This document shows, in pieces, positions 35,296 to 44,095 of a stretch of DNA of 64,000 nucleotides (position 1 is the first letter of the stretch; every line of letters begins with the position of its first letter). The stretch is from Vampirovibrio chlorellavorus. Lineage in GTDB: Bacteria > Cyanobacteriota > Vampirovibrionia > Vampirovibrionales > Vampirovibrionaceae. The translations under genes were made by a program, and so were the position numbers. The notes beneath the pieces are model-generated. The model searched no databases. It had not been told where the DNA came from and was given only the letters and a program-made list of their open reading frames with translations. Where the stretch lies: positions 248,001 through 312,000 of the forward strand of contig QFWI01000016.1 of assembly GCA_003149345.1 (NCBI GenBank), given 5' to 3'.

Positions 35296-35862
35296 TTACC
35301 ACAAGGAGTTCCATAGGGCCAGGTTTGCCGCATTCCCAAACAAAGGCGATGCGGCAATGTGTCGGGGAGGCACGCTACCGCATGTGTAGTTGCTTATATT
35401 GATGATAATGGCTAACTGATCATCTCCCGGGGTATTGGGACCAGTCTCCCCATTCCAGTCTATAACCGCTCCTTCCACGACACATCCTGCACCGTTCCAG
35501 CCAACGGACCAACCGCCAAGGCTGCCCACAAAAGCCCCATTATGGAGGTTGGCTCCCGGCTCACTGCCAGCGTAGGGGTAACAGCCTTCAGTGATAGCGT
35601 TTGTTTTAAAAACCTTGACGGCGTTTAGGTTATCCAGAAAGACATTGGCGCTGGTGTCCGTTGAGCCACCAATGTCTATTTCCTGGTACTTAATTTGCTC
35701 CAGGGTGGCGATGACTTCTTTAAAGATGGCTTTTTTCATCCCGTTATGCTGACTGCTAAGGATTTTAGGAATGGTAAAGGTGGCAATCTCCCCTAAAATC
35801 AGCAGAGAAACCAAAAGTTCGGTCAAGGTAAAGCCATTGGCACGCTTGCTGAGTTGAGCCAT
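35296..35862 (-). CDS. Type IV pilin-like protein (tandem paralogue 2)
   Basis: 188 residues, same architecture and length as the gene at 34527: NGFTLTELLVSLLILGEIA prepilin site, then globular domain. Shared surface stretches include KEVIATLEQIKYQEIDIGG, WSVGWNGAGC and DWNGETGPNTPGDD. ATG 35862 has GAGGG upstream, a tight spacing. The two genes differ at several cysteines, so disulphide patterns may have diverged. About 200 bases separate them, with no terminator I can see. Confidence 0.85.
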   Translation of the reverse strand: MAQLSKRANGFTLTELLVSLLILGEIATFTIPKILSSQHNGMKKAIFKEVIATLEQIKYQEIDIGGSTDTSANVFLDNLNAVKVFKTNAITEGCYPYAGSEPGANLHNGAFVGSLGGWSVGWNGAGCVVEGAVIDWNGETGPNTPGDDQLAIIINISNYTCGSVPPRHIAASPLFGNAANLALWNSLW

Positions 35863-35934
35863 TTACCCTCGTCCATATTGCCAATCAATAAAATACTTAT
35901 CGAGCCAATGGACTAAAACTTTAATATTTTCCGT

Positions 35935-37380
35935 TTAGCTCATCAGATCGTAGATGATCCAGCCAAAAATGGTACGGGGCGGTTCGTTGGGGTTCAGCAA
36001 GTCCTGAATTTCCGCTTGTCCGGTGCGGGTGGTTCCGTCCATCCAGTTCCGGTGATCCATACCGGCAAACAGGCGGGTGTTGCTGTTGCCTTTCAGTTTT
36101 TTCAGGGTTTCCCATAGTTTTTCCGTGGAAATGGCCACCCCTTGCTGGGTGGAAATATAGCGACCCAGCCACAAGGTACTGCTAATGGGACTGATCCCGT
36201 CGTTAAACATCATCATGGAGATTCTGGGTGGGGATTGTGTTTTTGCCGAAGCCACTGGCCTGTCAGCCGGGTTGACCGCAGGGGTTAATGAGGCTGAATT
36301 GTGGTTGGTATCTGCGATGGCCAGCATGGCGTGGTTGGAGGATTGGTTTGCCGCTGCCTGACTGACACGTACAGGACCGTTTCCATGGGCTTCTGTTTCT
36401 GCGGCAGAGCGTGCTGAGGCCAGCGGCAACTTGGCGATAGTATGGCGCACCACGGAAAACAGGACATTGCGCCGGAAAAGGTTTCCCACCAGTACTTTTT
36501 CCCGGGGTGTTTGAGCGGTGCTGTCCAGTTTTTCGGCGATCAGCGCAGGATCGACCTCCAGCCCAAAGTAGCTGCCGTAGGTGACAAACCGTTTTTTGTT
36601 GGCCAGAGCGTATTCCTTGCGACTGGTAGCGGTGGCGCTTTGGGCCAGTTGCTCCGCCGGAAGCGCCCCGTCAAAATTATCCCAATGGAAGTCCTCCTTA
36701 AAGCTGGGGTACAGCTTTTTGGTGATGCCATAAGCCAGCTTTTGTCCCATGCGCATCAGGGAGAATCGAGACTCTGTTTTGATTTGCTGCCTGACCCAGT
36801 CCGGGTTGGCCAAGGGGGAGCCGTGAAAGGGTGTGGCAATGGTTATGACTTCATCGGTATGATGATCCAGATAGGGGTCTTGCAAGGCGTTACGGGTCAG
36901 TAAACCGCCTTCGCTGTAAGCCAGGATTTTAATAGGCTTTTCCTGATGGGTCTCAATAAAATGCCTCAAGGTCAGCTTCAGGTTGTTGCTGATGTCCGGC
37001 ACACTGCGGCTGCTGTCGTAGTGGTATAGATAAATTTTATAGCGGCTTATCAGCTTGCTGTCCTTGTTGGCCACCTCCAGAAAGCGTTCCCAGTTAAAGT
37101 CCGTCCCGGCGGATGCCCCAATCCCATGGATCAGAATGAGCGGGGTGCGGTTTCCCAGCGGGGAGGTGTCATAGCCATTCAAACCGCTGCGAACTTCTTT
37201 CTGCAGAACCTGGGCGGTTACCTGGGCCTCTTGCAGCTTAATGCCAGCGCCAGTGGGCTGATAGGGGCGTTGGGCAGAGGCTTCCGGCGGATTCAGGCTG
37301 CCAAACAGCATTCCCAAGCACAGCAGTGAGAGGCATCCGTAAGTCGCGGCGCGTTTGCGCGTTAAAATGTCACAATCCAA
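35935..37380 (-). CDS. Exported lipase-like alpha/beta hydrolase
   Basis: About 480 residues. The start is uncertain: TTG 37380 leads directly into a signal peptide (LTRKRAATYG then a hydrophobic run ending ASAQ) and has AGGTG upstream, while the frame stays open to GTG 37452. The fold is alpha/beta hydrolase, close to PGAP1/lipase-type proteins: LILIHGIGASAG (oxyanion loop), AYSEGGLL (nucleophile Ser, with Ala for the usual first Gly), ATPFHGSPLA and a C-terminal GMDHRNWMDG offering the catalytic His. It would act on lipid or ester outside the cytoplasm. A long disordered insert (about residues 340-400) is present. Confidence 0.78.
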   Translation of the reverse strand: MDCDILTRKRAATYGCLSLLCLGMLFGSLNPPEASAQRPYQPTGAGIKLQEAQVTAQVLQKEVRSGLNGYDTSPLGNRTPLILIHGIGASAGTDFNWERFLEVANKDSKLISRYKIYLYHYDSSRSVPDISNNLKLTLRHFIETHQEKPIKILAYSEGGLLTRNALQDPYLDHHTDEVITIATPFHGSPLANPDWVRQQIKTESRFSLMRMGQKLAYGITKKLYPSFKEDFHWDNFDGALPAEQLAQSATATSRKEYALANKKRFVTYGSYFGLEVDPALIAEKLDSTAQTPREKVLVGNLFRRNVLFSVVRHTIAKLPLASARSAAETEAHGNGPVRVSQAAANQSSNHAMLAIADTNHNSASLTPAVNPADRPVASAKTQSPPRISMMMFNDGISPISSTLWLGRYISTQQGVAISTEKLWETLKKLKGNSNTRLFAGMDHRNWMDGTTRTGQAEIQDLLNPNEPPRTIFGWIIYDLMS

Positions 37381-37633
37381 GCTAAAAACACCTATCGTTT
37401 CTGGAGGAACCTTGAGAAAAGCCGATCGCAGGAAACGGAAAGAGACCCTCACTCGATGAATCTGTGAACCAAATCCGTTTGTTCTCTGAGTATAGTCGAA
37501 ATTTTAAGACGTCGCCCCGGTCAAACAACCGAGGTATTAAGATTATATTAAGATATCTGTCGTCGAAATTCAAGCATTTTTGTATAAAACAATCATTTAG
37601 ATCCCGCGTTTTGGTTTCTCCCGGGGAATGTTC

Positions 37634-39361
37634 TTATTCCAGCAGGGGTTTTCCTTTGGTCTCCGCGCCAAAAACGGCGGCCCCGACAGTGACCAGATAG
37701 GCCAGGGCGAACAAAAAGGCGGCCACGCCATAATCGGACAAGGCGCTGTTTCCAAACCAGTGGACGCCCAACTGTTGTTTGCTGATGAGTTGGACGAGAT
37801 CCCCGACGTAAAATACGGCGATGGCGGTGATAAACCGGCCCGCATTCAGGCAAAAGCCCGTAGCGGAGGCCCGGATGAGGGTGGGAAATAGTTCCGGCAG
37901 ATAAATATACATGGCCGCCTGAATCAGGCCGATGAAGTATCCGAGCAAGGCCGTTTGCCAGTAAATAACGGGCGAAAAGCTGGTATTGGTCAGAAACAGC
38001 AAACCAGAGGCCAGCAGGCAGCCCAGAGAGGACAATATGATGGTGCCTCGCCGTCCCAGCCAATCGCAGAAGAGGCCCGCCATGCTACAGCCAATCACGG
38101 CGGCCACGCCTTGATACATCGTTGCAACTCCTCGTTCGGTGCCGGTGCCGCTGGTTTGCAGCAAGTCCTGAACCCACAGGGGGATCCAGGCCAAGGAGGC
38201 CCAGTACCCAACCAATAAACCGCCGAATGCCAACCCGCCAATAATCAGGCTCTTGGCGTGGCTCGTCTGAAACAGCGCCTGCCAATGGGAGGCAGGTTTG
38301 TCCGCTTGCAGGCTGCGCTCCTTGGCCTCCAGCCACCGATCCGACTCTTTCAGAGAGGTACGGAGAAAGATGACCAGCAAGGCGGGCAAGGCCCCGATCC
38401 AGAAGGTGGTTCGCCAGTCCGGGAAGATGGTGTTAATGGATCCGGCCACAAAAACCCCGGCCTGATAAGAGGTAATGAGCACCCCGATGGCGATGGCCCG
38501 GGAGCGGGCTGGCCAGACTTCGGTCAGGAATGTGGAAATGCTAACCAGTTCGCCGCCAATGCCAAGACCAGTCAAGAAGCGACAGACCGCCAGCTGCTCC
38601 CAGGTTTGGGTCAGGCCAGCCAAGCCGGTGAACACGGCGTATAGTAAAATGGAGAAGACCATGGAGCGCACCCGGCCCAGCTTGTCCCCAATCACCCCGA
38701 ACAGAACCCCGCCAGCCATCCAGCCCAACAGGAAAATGCTGGTGACGTAGGAAGCGATAGGGCCAATCACCGATTTGTCCGTGCTGCCGGTTAATTCCCC
38801 AATGGCGGTGGGCATGGCCACAGACATCAGGGTGGAGTCCATGCCGTCAAAAATACCGCCCAGCCAACAGCCCAGAAATACCAGTAAATGATACCGGCTA
38901 ATCCCTTCAGACCAGCCGGGTTTCGGGACGGGCGTTATGGCTTTCGGATCAGATGCCGTTGATACGGGCTCTTGCGGATTTTTGTTTTGCTGCGGGTCTT
39001 CCGTGTGGGTCACTTTGGGTACCTTTCTCGATAAGGGCCTGGCTAACGCTTTCTGTAAAAGAGAGTCAATCAGTCCCTTGGGCCAGTTTCTTTGGCGGTA
39101 AGGGCTGACCGATTGAGGATAGTGCAATTGTTTTAGCCCCGTCAATGCGATGAAAAACAGGCTCTTTACTGGGCGCGCCGGTTTTTGCGACTTGATTTTG
39201 GGGTGTTTTTTCCGCACTTCCACACCAGGAACCTCTGGCACTTGCCAGAACCCTGTTTTTCGATCATATTGTTTGCCAAGGAAATGTCTAGCCTGAATGA
39301 GCCCCTTCCAATCCATTGCAATAGCAGAATTGTAATATGATAAAAGAGGCCCCTTTTTCAT
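37634..39361 (-). CDS. MFS transporter (sugar-porter-like)
   Basis: Twelve hydrophobic segments from about residue 155. Signatures include the DRxGRR-type loop (GDKLGRVRS; CDWLGRRGT) and GLGIGGELV, which fit sugar/metabolite porters; the substrate cannot be named. The first 150 residues are basic and low-complexity, longer than in the family. A GTG at 39013 with GAAAGG upstream is an alternative start that would remove about 116 residues, but the longer frame has an ATG with a reasonable site (AGGA) at 39361. It is next to the alpha-glucan phosphorylase homologue but on the other strand. Confidence 0.8.
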   Translation of the reverse strand: MKKGPLLSYYNSAIAMDWKGLIQARHFLGKQYDRKTGFWQVPEVPGVEVRKKHPKIKSQKPARPVKSLFFIALTGLKQLHYPQSVSPYRQRNWPKGLIDSLLQKALARPLSRKVPKVTHTEDPQQNKNPQEPVSTASDPKAITPVPKPGWSEGISRYHLLVFLGCWLGGIFDGMDSTLMSVAMPTAIGELTGSTDKSVIGPIASYVTSIFLLGWMAGGVLFGVIGDKLGRVRSMVFSILLYAVFTGLAGLTQTWEQLAVCRFLTGLGIGGELVSISTFLTEVWPARSRAIAIGVLITSYQAGVFVAGSINTIFPDWRTTFWIGALPALLVIFLRTSLKESDRWLEAKERSLQADKPASHWQALFQTSHAKSLIIGGLAFGGLLVGYWASLAWIPLWVQDLLQTSGTGTERGVATMYQGVAAVIGCSMAGLFCDWLGRRGTIILSSLGCLLASGLLFLTNTSFSPVIYWQTALLGYFIGLIQAAMYIYLPELFPTLIRASATGFCLNAGRFITAIAVFYVGDLVQLISKQQLGVHWFGNSALSDYGVAAFLFALAYLVTVGAAVFGAETKGKPLLE

Positions 39362-39481
39362 TGTAGTGTCCTACCCTGGGACATCTTGTTTGAACCATCC
39401 CCCAGTCATTGGCCCAGGTCTGGATTTCCGAGTTTATGCCCTGTTGTTAAATCGTCAGTCAAATTGGAGCGTTAGTCACCG

Positions 39482-41098
39482 ATGCCCTTACCGAAAGTAG
39501 CCTATTTTTCGATGGAGATTGCCATTGATCAGTCTTTACGTACCTATTCGGGGGGGTTAGGGTTTTTGTCCGGTAGCCACATGCGCTCCGCCGGGCATTT
39601 GAACTTGCCCATGGTTGGCGTCAGCGTTTTGTGGGCGGAAGGCTATGGCGACCAGCAAGTGGGCGCCGATGGCAACGTGGAAATCGTTTATGTAAAGCGC
39701 CAGTACCCTTTCCTGAAAGACACCGGCATTGTGGTGGAAGTGGAAATTTATGGCCAGCCGGTCAAAATCAAGGGCTTGCTGCTGGAACCTGAAACCTTCG
39801 GCACGGTTCCCATTTACTTCCTGACCACCGATCTTCCTGAAAACACCCCTGAGCACCGTAGCTGGACGGATAAGCTATACGATGGCGACGAGCGCATCCG
39901 GGTGGCCCAGGAAATTATCCTGGGGATTGGTGGCCTGCGCGTTTTAAAAGCGGCCCAGGAAAACTGCGACTTAATCCACCTGAACGAAGGGCATGCCTTG
40001 CCTGCCGTATTTGAATTGATGGAAGACTTTAATGGCGATCTGGATCAGGTGCGGCGCTCTACCGTATTTACCACCCACACCCCGGTGGCCGCTGGCAACG
40101 AAACCCACAACGTTCACTTGCTGGCCGAGGCGGGCTTCTTTGGTAAAATGCCCGTTCAGGAAGCTATCCGTCTGGGCGGCGAGGACTTTTCCCTGACTGT
40201 GGCCGCCCTGCGCATGAGCCGCCTGGCCAATGGGGTTTCCCAGTTGCACGGGCTGGTGGCCAACAACATGTGGCATTGGGTGGACAACCGTTGCCCTATT
40301 ATCGCCATTACCAACGCCACCAACCTCCAATACTGGCAAGATCCTCGCTTCCTGAACGTGGAAGACCCGGACAAGCTGCTGGCCATCAAGCGGGAAATGA
40401 AGGTCGAGCTGTTTGATTACATCAAGAAAACCACGGGTAAGCAGTTTGATCCCGATGTGCTGACGGTCGTTTGGGCCCGTCGCTTTACCGAATACAAACG
40501 TCCGGCCTTGATTTTGCAGGATTTGGAACGCATTAAAAAGCTGTTCAACGAAAAGAAAATCCAGCTGATCTACGCGGGCAAGTTTCACCCGAAAGATACG
40601 ATGGGGCGTCAGATCTTCAATGAAGTCCTGACTCTGTCCCGGGAGATCCCGGAAATTGCGGTTCTCACCGGCCCGGGTTACGAACTGGAGCTAAGCGGCC
40701 TGCTCAAACGGGGCTCCGATGTGTGGTTAAACACGCCGGTTCGTCCTCTGGAAGCGTCCGGTACCTCCGGGATGTCCGCCAACATGAACGGGGCCATTCA
40801 CTTCTCCATCTACGATGGCTGGGCCGTGGAAGGCACCTTTGACAACATTAACGGCTACCTGATCCACGAGAAAAATGGCGATGCCATGGAGTACCTGAAT
40901 GTGGAAGATCGCCACAAGCAGGATTACGAAATCATGATGCGCATTCTGGAGAACGAGATTATTCCCACTTACTACAACAACAAAAAACAGTGGGCCAATC
41001 TCATGATTCACGCCATCCGCACGTCCCAGAGCTACTTCGATTCCGATCGCATGGCCATCGAGTACTTTGTGCGCCTGTACAAATCCATCGAGATTTAA
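39482..41098 (+). CDS. Alpha-glucan phosphorylase-type (GT35) protein lacking the PLP lysine
   Basis: 538 residues, matching the short alpha-glucan phosphorylase type. AYFSMEIAIDQSLRTYSGGLG is the family N-terminus; LIHLNEGHALPAVFEL, THTPVAAGNETH, VVWARRFTEYKRP and VWLNTPVRPLEASGTSGM are all recognisable. In active phosphorylases the last motif continues with the Lys that holds pyridoxal phosphate (GMKAAMNG). Here it reads GMSANMNG: Ser432 (codon 40775) takes its place. Without the Schiff-base lysine, ordinary phosphorolysis is unlikely. It may be a glycosyltransferase, a glucan-binding regulator or a redirected enzyme. Length and all other motifs appear sound, with no frameshift. Confidence 0.9.
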   Translation: MPLPKVAYFSMEIAIDQSLRTYSGGLGFLSGSHMRSAGHLNLPMVGVSVLWAEGYGDQQVGADGNVEIVYVKRQYPFLKDTGIVVEVEIYGQPVKIKGLLLEPETFGTVPIYFLTTDLPENTPEHRSWTDKLYDGDERIRVAQEIILGIGGLRVLKAAQENCDLIHLNEGHALPAVFELMEDFNGDLDQVRRSTVFTTHTPVAAGNETHNVHLLAEAGFFGKMPVQEAIRLGGEDFSLTVAALRMSRLANGVSQLHGLVANNMWHWVDNRCPIIAITNATNLQYWQDPRFLNVEDPDKLLAIKREMKVELFDYIKKTTGKQFDPDVLTVVWARRFTEYKRPALILQDLERIKKLFNEKKIQLIYAGKFHPKDTMGRQIFNEVLTLSREIPEIAVLTGPGYELELSGLLKRGSDVWLNTPVRPLEASGTSGMSANMNGAIHFSIYDGWAVEGTFDNINGYLIHEKNGDAMEYLNVEDRHKQDYEIMMRILENEIIPTYYNNKKQWANLMIHAIRTSQSYFDSDRMAIEYFVRLYKSIEI

Positions 41099-41176
41099 GC
41101 CCCTCTTCTTTGGCGGTAAACAGGATATAATAAAATCAGATCCTTCTTGCGTTGTTGCCGGGAAGCCATTGAAGAC

Positions 41177-41851
41177 ATGATTAAATTTATCAACACCACC
41201 AAGCGTTACGGCAATACTTATGCGCTGAACGATGTGAGTTTTGAGATCGAAATGGGCGAATTCGTCTTTTTCGTGGGCTCCTCCGGCGCGGGTAAATCCA
41301 GCATCATGAAGCTGATTTATCGCGAGGAGATTGCGACCTCTGGCACCGTGCTGGTGGGTCGGGTGGATATCTCCAAGCTCAAGCCGGATCAGGTGCCTAA
41401 GCTGCGTCGTCGCATGGGTATTGTGTTTCAGGATTTCAAACTGCTGCCCGGCCAAACCGTGTTTGACAACGTGGCCTACGTGTTGCGGGCCTTGGGCGTG
41501 GGGCCTACCGAAATCCGCAAGCGGGTTCTGGGCGCTTTAAAAGTGGTTGGCCTGATTGATAAGGTGGACGCTTTCGTGGAGGAATTGTCCGGCGGCGAGC
41601 AGCAGCGAGTGGGCATTGCCAGAGCGATCGTCAACGGCCCGTCTCTGGTGATTGCCGATGAGCCGACCGGTAATCTGGATCCTGCCAATTCCATGGAGAT
41701 TATGAACTTGCTGGAGCAGATCAACCAGCGCGGCACCACCATTCTGATTTCCACGCACAACCATCAAATCGTCAACCAAATGCGTAAACGGGTGATTACT
41801 ATGCAAAATGGTGAGCTGATCCGTGATGTGCATGAGGGTGTCTACGAATAA
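41177..41851 (+). CDS. ftsE: Cell-division ATP-binding protein FtsE
   Basis: ATPase of the FtsEX complex at the septum, coupling division to cell-wall hydrolases. Walker A GSSGAGKSS at residues 34-42, ABC signature LSGGEQQR at about 140, Walker B LVIADEPT and the H-loop STHN are all intact. The open frame starts at TTG 41147, but the ATG at 41177 begins the typical MIKF N-terminus. 224 residues. Its ftsX partner starts 17 bases later, so they form an operon. Confidence 0.95.
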   Translation: MIKFINTTKRYGNTYALNDVSFEIEMGEFVFFVGSSGAGKSSIMKLIYREEIATSGTVLVGRVDISKLKPDQVPKLRRRMGIVFQDFKLLPGQTVFDNVAYVLRALGVGPTEIRKRVLGALKVVGLIDKVDAFVEELSGGEQQRVGIARAIVNGPSLVIADEPTGNLDPANSMEIMNLLEQINQRGTTILISTHNHQIVNQMRKRVITMQNGELIRDVHEGVYE

Positions 41852-41868
41852 TTGTTGAAGGAGCGTCT

Positions 41869-42744
41869 ATGAGCTCTCATTTCATGGACAATATGGCCAC
41901 TGAAATCCGCATTACTACCCGGATTTTGCAGGAAACCTGGGGCGGAATGACTCGCACCGGCTGGATGAACCTGATCATCATTGTCACCATGGCTTCTATT
42001 CTCAGTATTTTTGGTACTTTATCCGTCTTTGTGCTGGAAACTCAATTATTCGTGGAAAATATCGGCTCAGCGTTGAAAATTTCCGTGTACGCCAAGGACA
42101 ATGTGGATGTCACCGACGTGCAGGCGGAAATTATTGGCCTGCCTACGGTCAAAAGTGTGGAACTGGTGACCAAGGAAGAAGCCTGGGAAGACATGAAAAA
42201 GAACTACCAGGTGCCGGATATTCAAAATCCGCTGCCCAATACGTTCCACGTGCAGGTGAAAGATCAGGAGCAAATTAAGCCCACCGTGGCCAAGCTCAAA
42301 ACACTGGATGGGGTGGAGGAAGTGAACTACGCCAAAAGTGTGCTGGACAAGCTGCAAGGGGTCTCTCGTTTGACTTCGGCGGTTGGCCTGGCCGTTAGTA
42401 TCTTTTTGGGCACCCTTACCTTTTTTATCATCAGCAATACCATTCATTTGCTGATTGAGGCACGTGGCCGGGAAATCGAGATTATGCGCATGATGGGAGT
42501 GGGCAACTGGTACATTCGACTGCCGTTTTTATTGCAAGGGGCATTTTATGGTCTGGTAGGTGCTTCTATTGCCCTGGTGCCGCTGATGGCTGTTAATCAC
42601 TATATTTCGTTGCTGTTTAACTACTTCCAGTTTTCCACCAGCAATTACAGTTCCGGGATGGTTACGCTGGTACTCTTCCTGATGGGCGTGATTGTAGGCA
42701 GTGGCGGAGCAGCTGCTTCCACCCGCAAATACCTCAGAATTTAG
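41869..42744 (+). CDS. ftsX: Cell-division protein FtsX (ABC permease)
   Basis: 291 residues with four membrane helices: about 40-62, then three in the last 120 residues. A large extracytoplasmic loop of about 110 residues between helices 1 and 2 contains the FtsX substrate-binding region (YAKDNVDVTDVQ; VKDQEQIKPTVAKLK). The end GGAAASTRKYLRI is family-like. ATG 41869 is preceded by GAAGGAG. Part of the ftsEX operon. Confidence 0.93.
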   Translation: MSSHFMDNMATEIRITTRILQETWGGMTRTGWMNLIIIVTMASILSIFGTLSVFVLETQLFVENIGSALKISVYAKDNVDVTDVQAEIIGLPTVKSVELVTKEEAWEDMKKNYQVPDIQNPLPNTFHVQVKDQEQIKPTVAKLKTLDGVEEVNYAKSVLDKLQGVSRLTSAVGLAVSIFLGTLTFFIISNTIHLLIEARGREIEIMRMMGVGNWYIRLPFLLQGAFYGLVGASIALVPLMAVNHYISLLFNYFQFSTSNYSSGMVTLVLFLMGVIVGSGGAAASTRKYLRI

Positions 42745-43032
42745 CTTGCTTGCTGCCTTGCTGCCACGGGGCGAAAGGCTTGCTGAAACTAGAATGATGG
42801 CTTATGATTTTTGCGGATCACTCTATTCTAAAAAAGGGCCGAATGGCCGTTTGGCGTGATTCTGAAAAGGCCTCTTCCCCAGCCTTAGGTCGGGTGTAGC
42901 AGGCCCAGCAACTGTTTTTAAACTTCTCTCCCCGCAGTCGTGGCAGATAGGATCAAAGTCAGCGAGTACGGACTAGACGCAATTAAGCCGATACGCAGTA
43001 TTAATGTAGCCAATCAGCAGGATGAATTTGTA

Positions 43033-43869
43033 ATGAGCACGCCTGAATCTCACCAACAGAACATAAATAACCCCACGGAGAATGAACAGTCCGGTTTGGG
43101 TTTCTGGTATCTTCAGTACTGGCCCGCTCTTTTGGTGGGTGTACTACTCAGTATGGCCATTATAGGCATGGGCGGGGCGCAAATCCCTGCTTTTCTGATT
43201 TGGCTCCCGCCTTTTCTGGCTGTCGTCTTATTGCTGATTGCTGTGATTGCGGCCCCCCGGGCCAAAAAGCCTCAGGAAGCCCCGTGGGAGCGCCGGGAGC
43301 GTGAAGCGGCTGAACGCTTGCAGCAAAATGCCCCGCTGGAGGTATCGGCTGAGGCCCCTGTGGCCGCAGAATCCATCGCTCCGGTGGAAGCAGCGCCCGA
43401 AGCCCAACCCGCCGCTGAAATGGTGGCTGGCGATGTGGATGTACTGGTGCTGTGGGGCTCTGAAACCGGAACCGCCCAAGGTCTGGCCGAAATGACCGAG
43501 AATCGCCTGAAAGAGGCCGGGAAAACCGCTCGGGCTGTCAGCATGGCCCAGGTTAAGCTAGAGCAATTACCCGGCTTTAACAAAGTGCTGGTGTTAACCA
43601 GTACCTGGGGCGATGGTGAGCCGCCTTCCAACGGCATTGACCTGTGGGAAGCCTTCCAGAAAAAGACCGTGGATATGAGCAAAACCGGTTTCAGCGTGCT
43701 GGCGCTGGGCGACACTGCGTACCCTGAGTTCTGCAAATGCGGCAAGGACTTTGATGGCTTCCTGGAGAAAATGGGCGCCAAGCGCATTTACCCCCGGGTG
43801 GATTGCGATTTGAACTACGAAGCTAATTACGAGAAGTGGTTCACCGGGGTGCAACAAGCCTTGGGCTAA
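43033..43869 (+). CDS. Membrane-anchored flavodoxin-domain protein
   Basis: 278 residues from ATG 43033; the frame is also open to GTG 42940, but that part has no ribosome site. Two hydrophobic helices (about 26-75) anchor the N-terminus. A Pro/Ala/Glu linker (to about 130) leads to a flavodoxin domain: LWGSETGTAQGLAEM (FMN phosphate), TSTWGDGEPPSNG and LGDTAYPEFCKCGKDFD, like the FMN domain of sulfite reductase or P450 reductase. No NADPH/FAD reductase domain is attached, so an unknown partner must supply electrons. It would carry electrons at the membrane, orientation unresolved. Confidence 0.82.
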   Translation: MSTPESHQQNINNPTENEQSGLGFWYLQYWPALLVGVLLSMAIIGMGGAQIPAFLIWLPPFLAVVLLLIAVIAAPRAKKPQEAPWERREREAAERLQQNAPLEVSAEAPVAAESIAPVEAAPEAQPAAEMVAGDVDVLVLWGSETGTAQGLAEMTENRLKEAGKTARAVSMAQVKLEQLPGFNKVLVLTSTWGDGEPPSNGIDLWEAFQKKTVDMSKTGFSVLALGDTAYPEFCKCGKDFDGFLEKMGAKRIYPRVDCDLNYEANYEKWFTGVQQALG

Positions 43870-43898
43870 ACTGGATGACCTTTTCAATTTGATTCAAG

Positions 43899-43922
43899 CG
43901 ACTCCTGACTGTTCGGGAGTCG
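43899..43922 (+). terminator. Weak terminator-like hairpin after the flavodoxin gene
   Basis: CGACTCC (43899-43905) pairs with GGAGTCG (43916-43922), followed by TTT GG. The T-run is short. Confidence 0.4.
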
Positions 43923-44095
43923 TTTGGCGTTGGCCCGCCCGGTTTTTGACAACGGAATCTTGGATCCCAAGGGTTCTGCTTGAGGGGGGACTTTGTTTTT
44001 GCTATGGTTTACTACGTGTTGCACACTCAAGAATGCTTTATTAAAACTGAGTCAAAGTAAAACAGGATCTGAAGAAGGTTGGCTAGAAACGTCCC

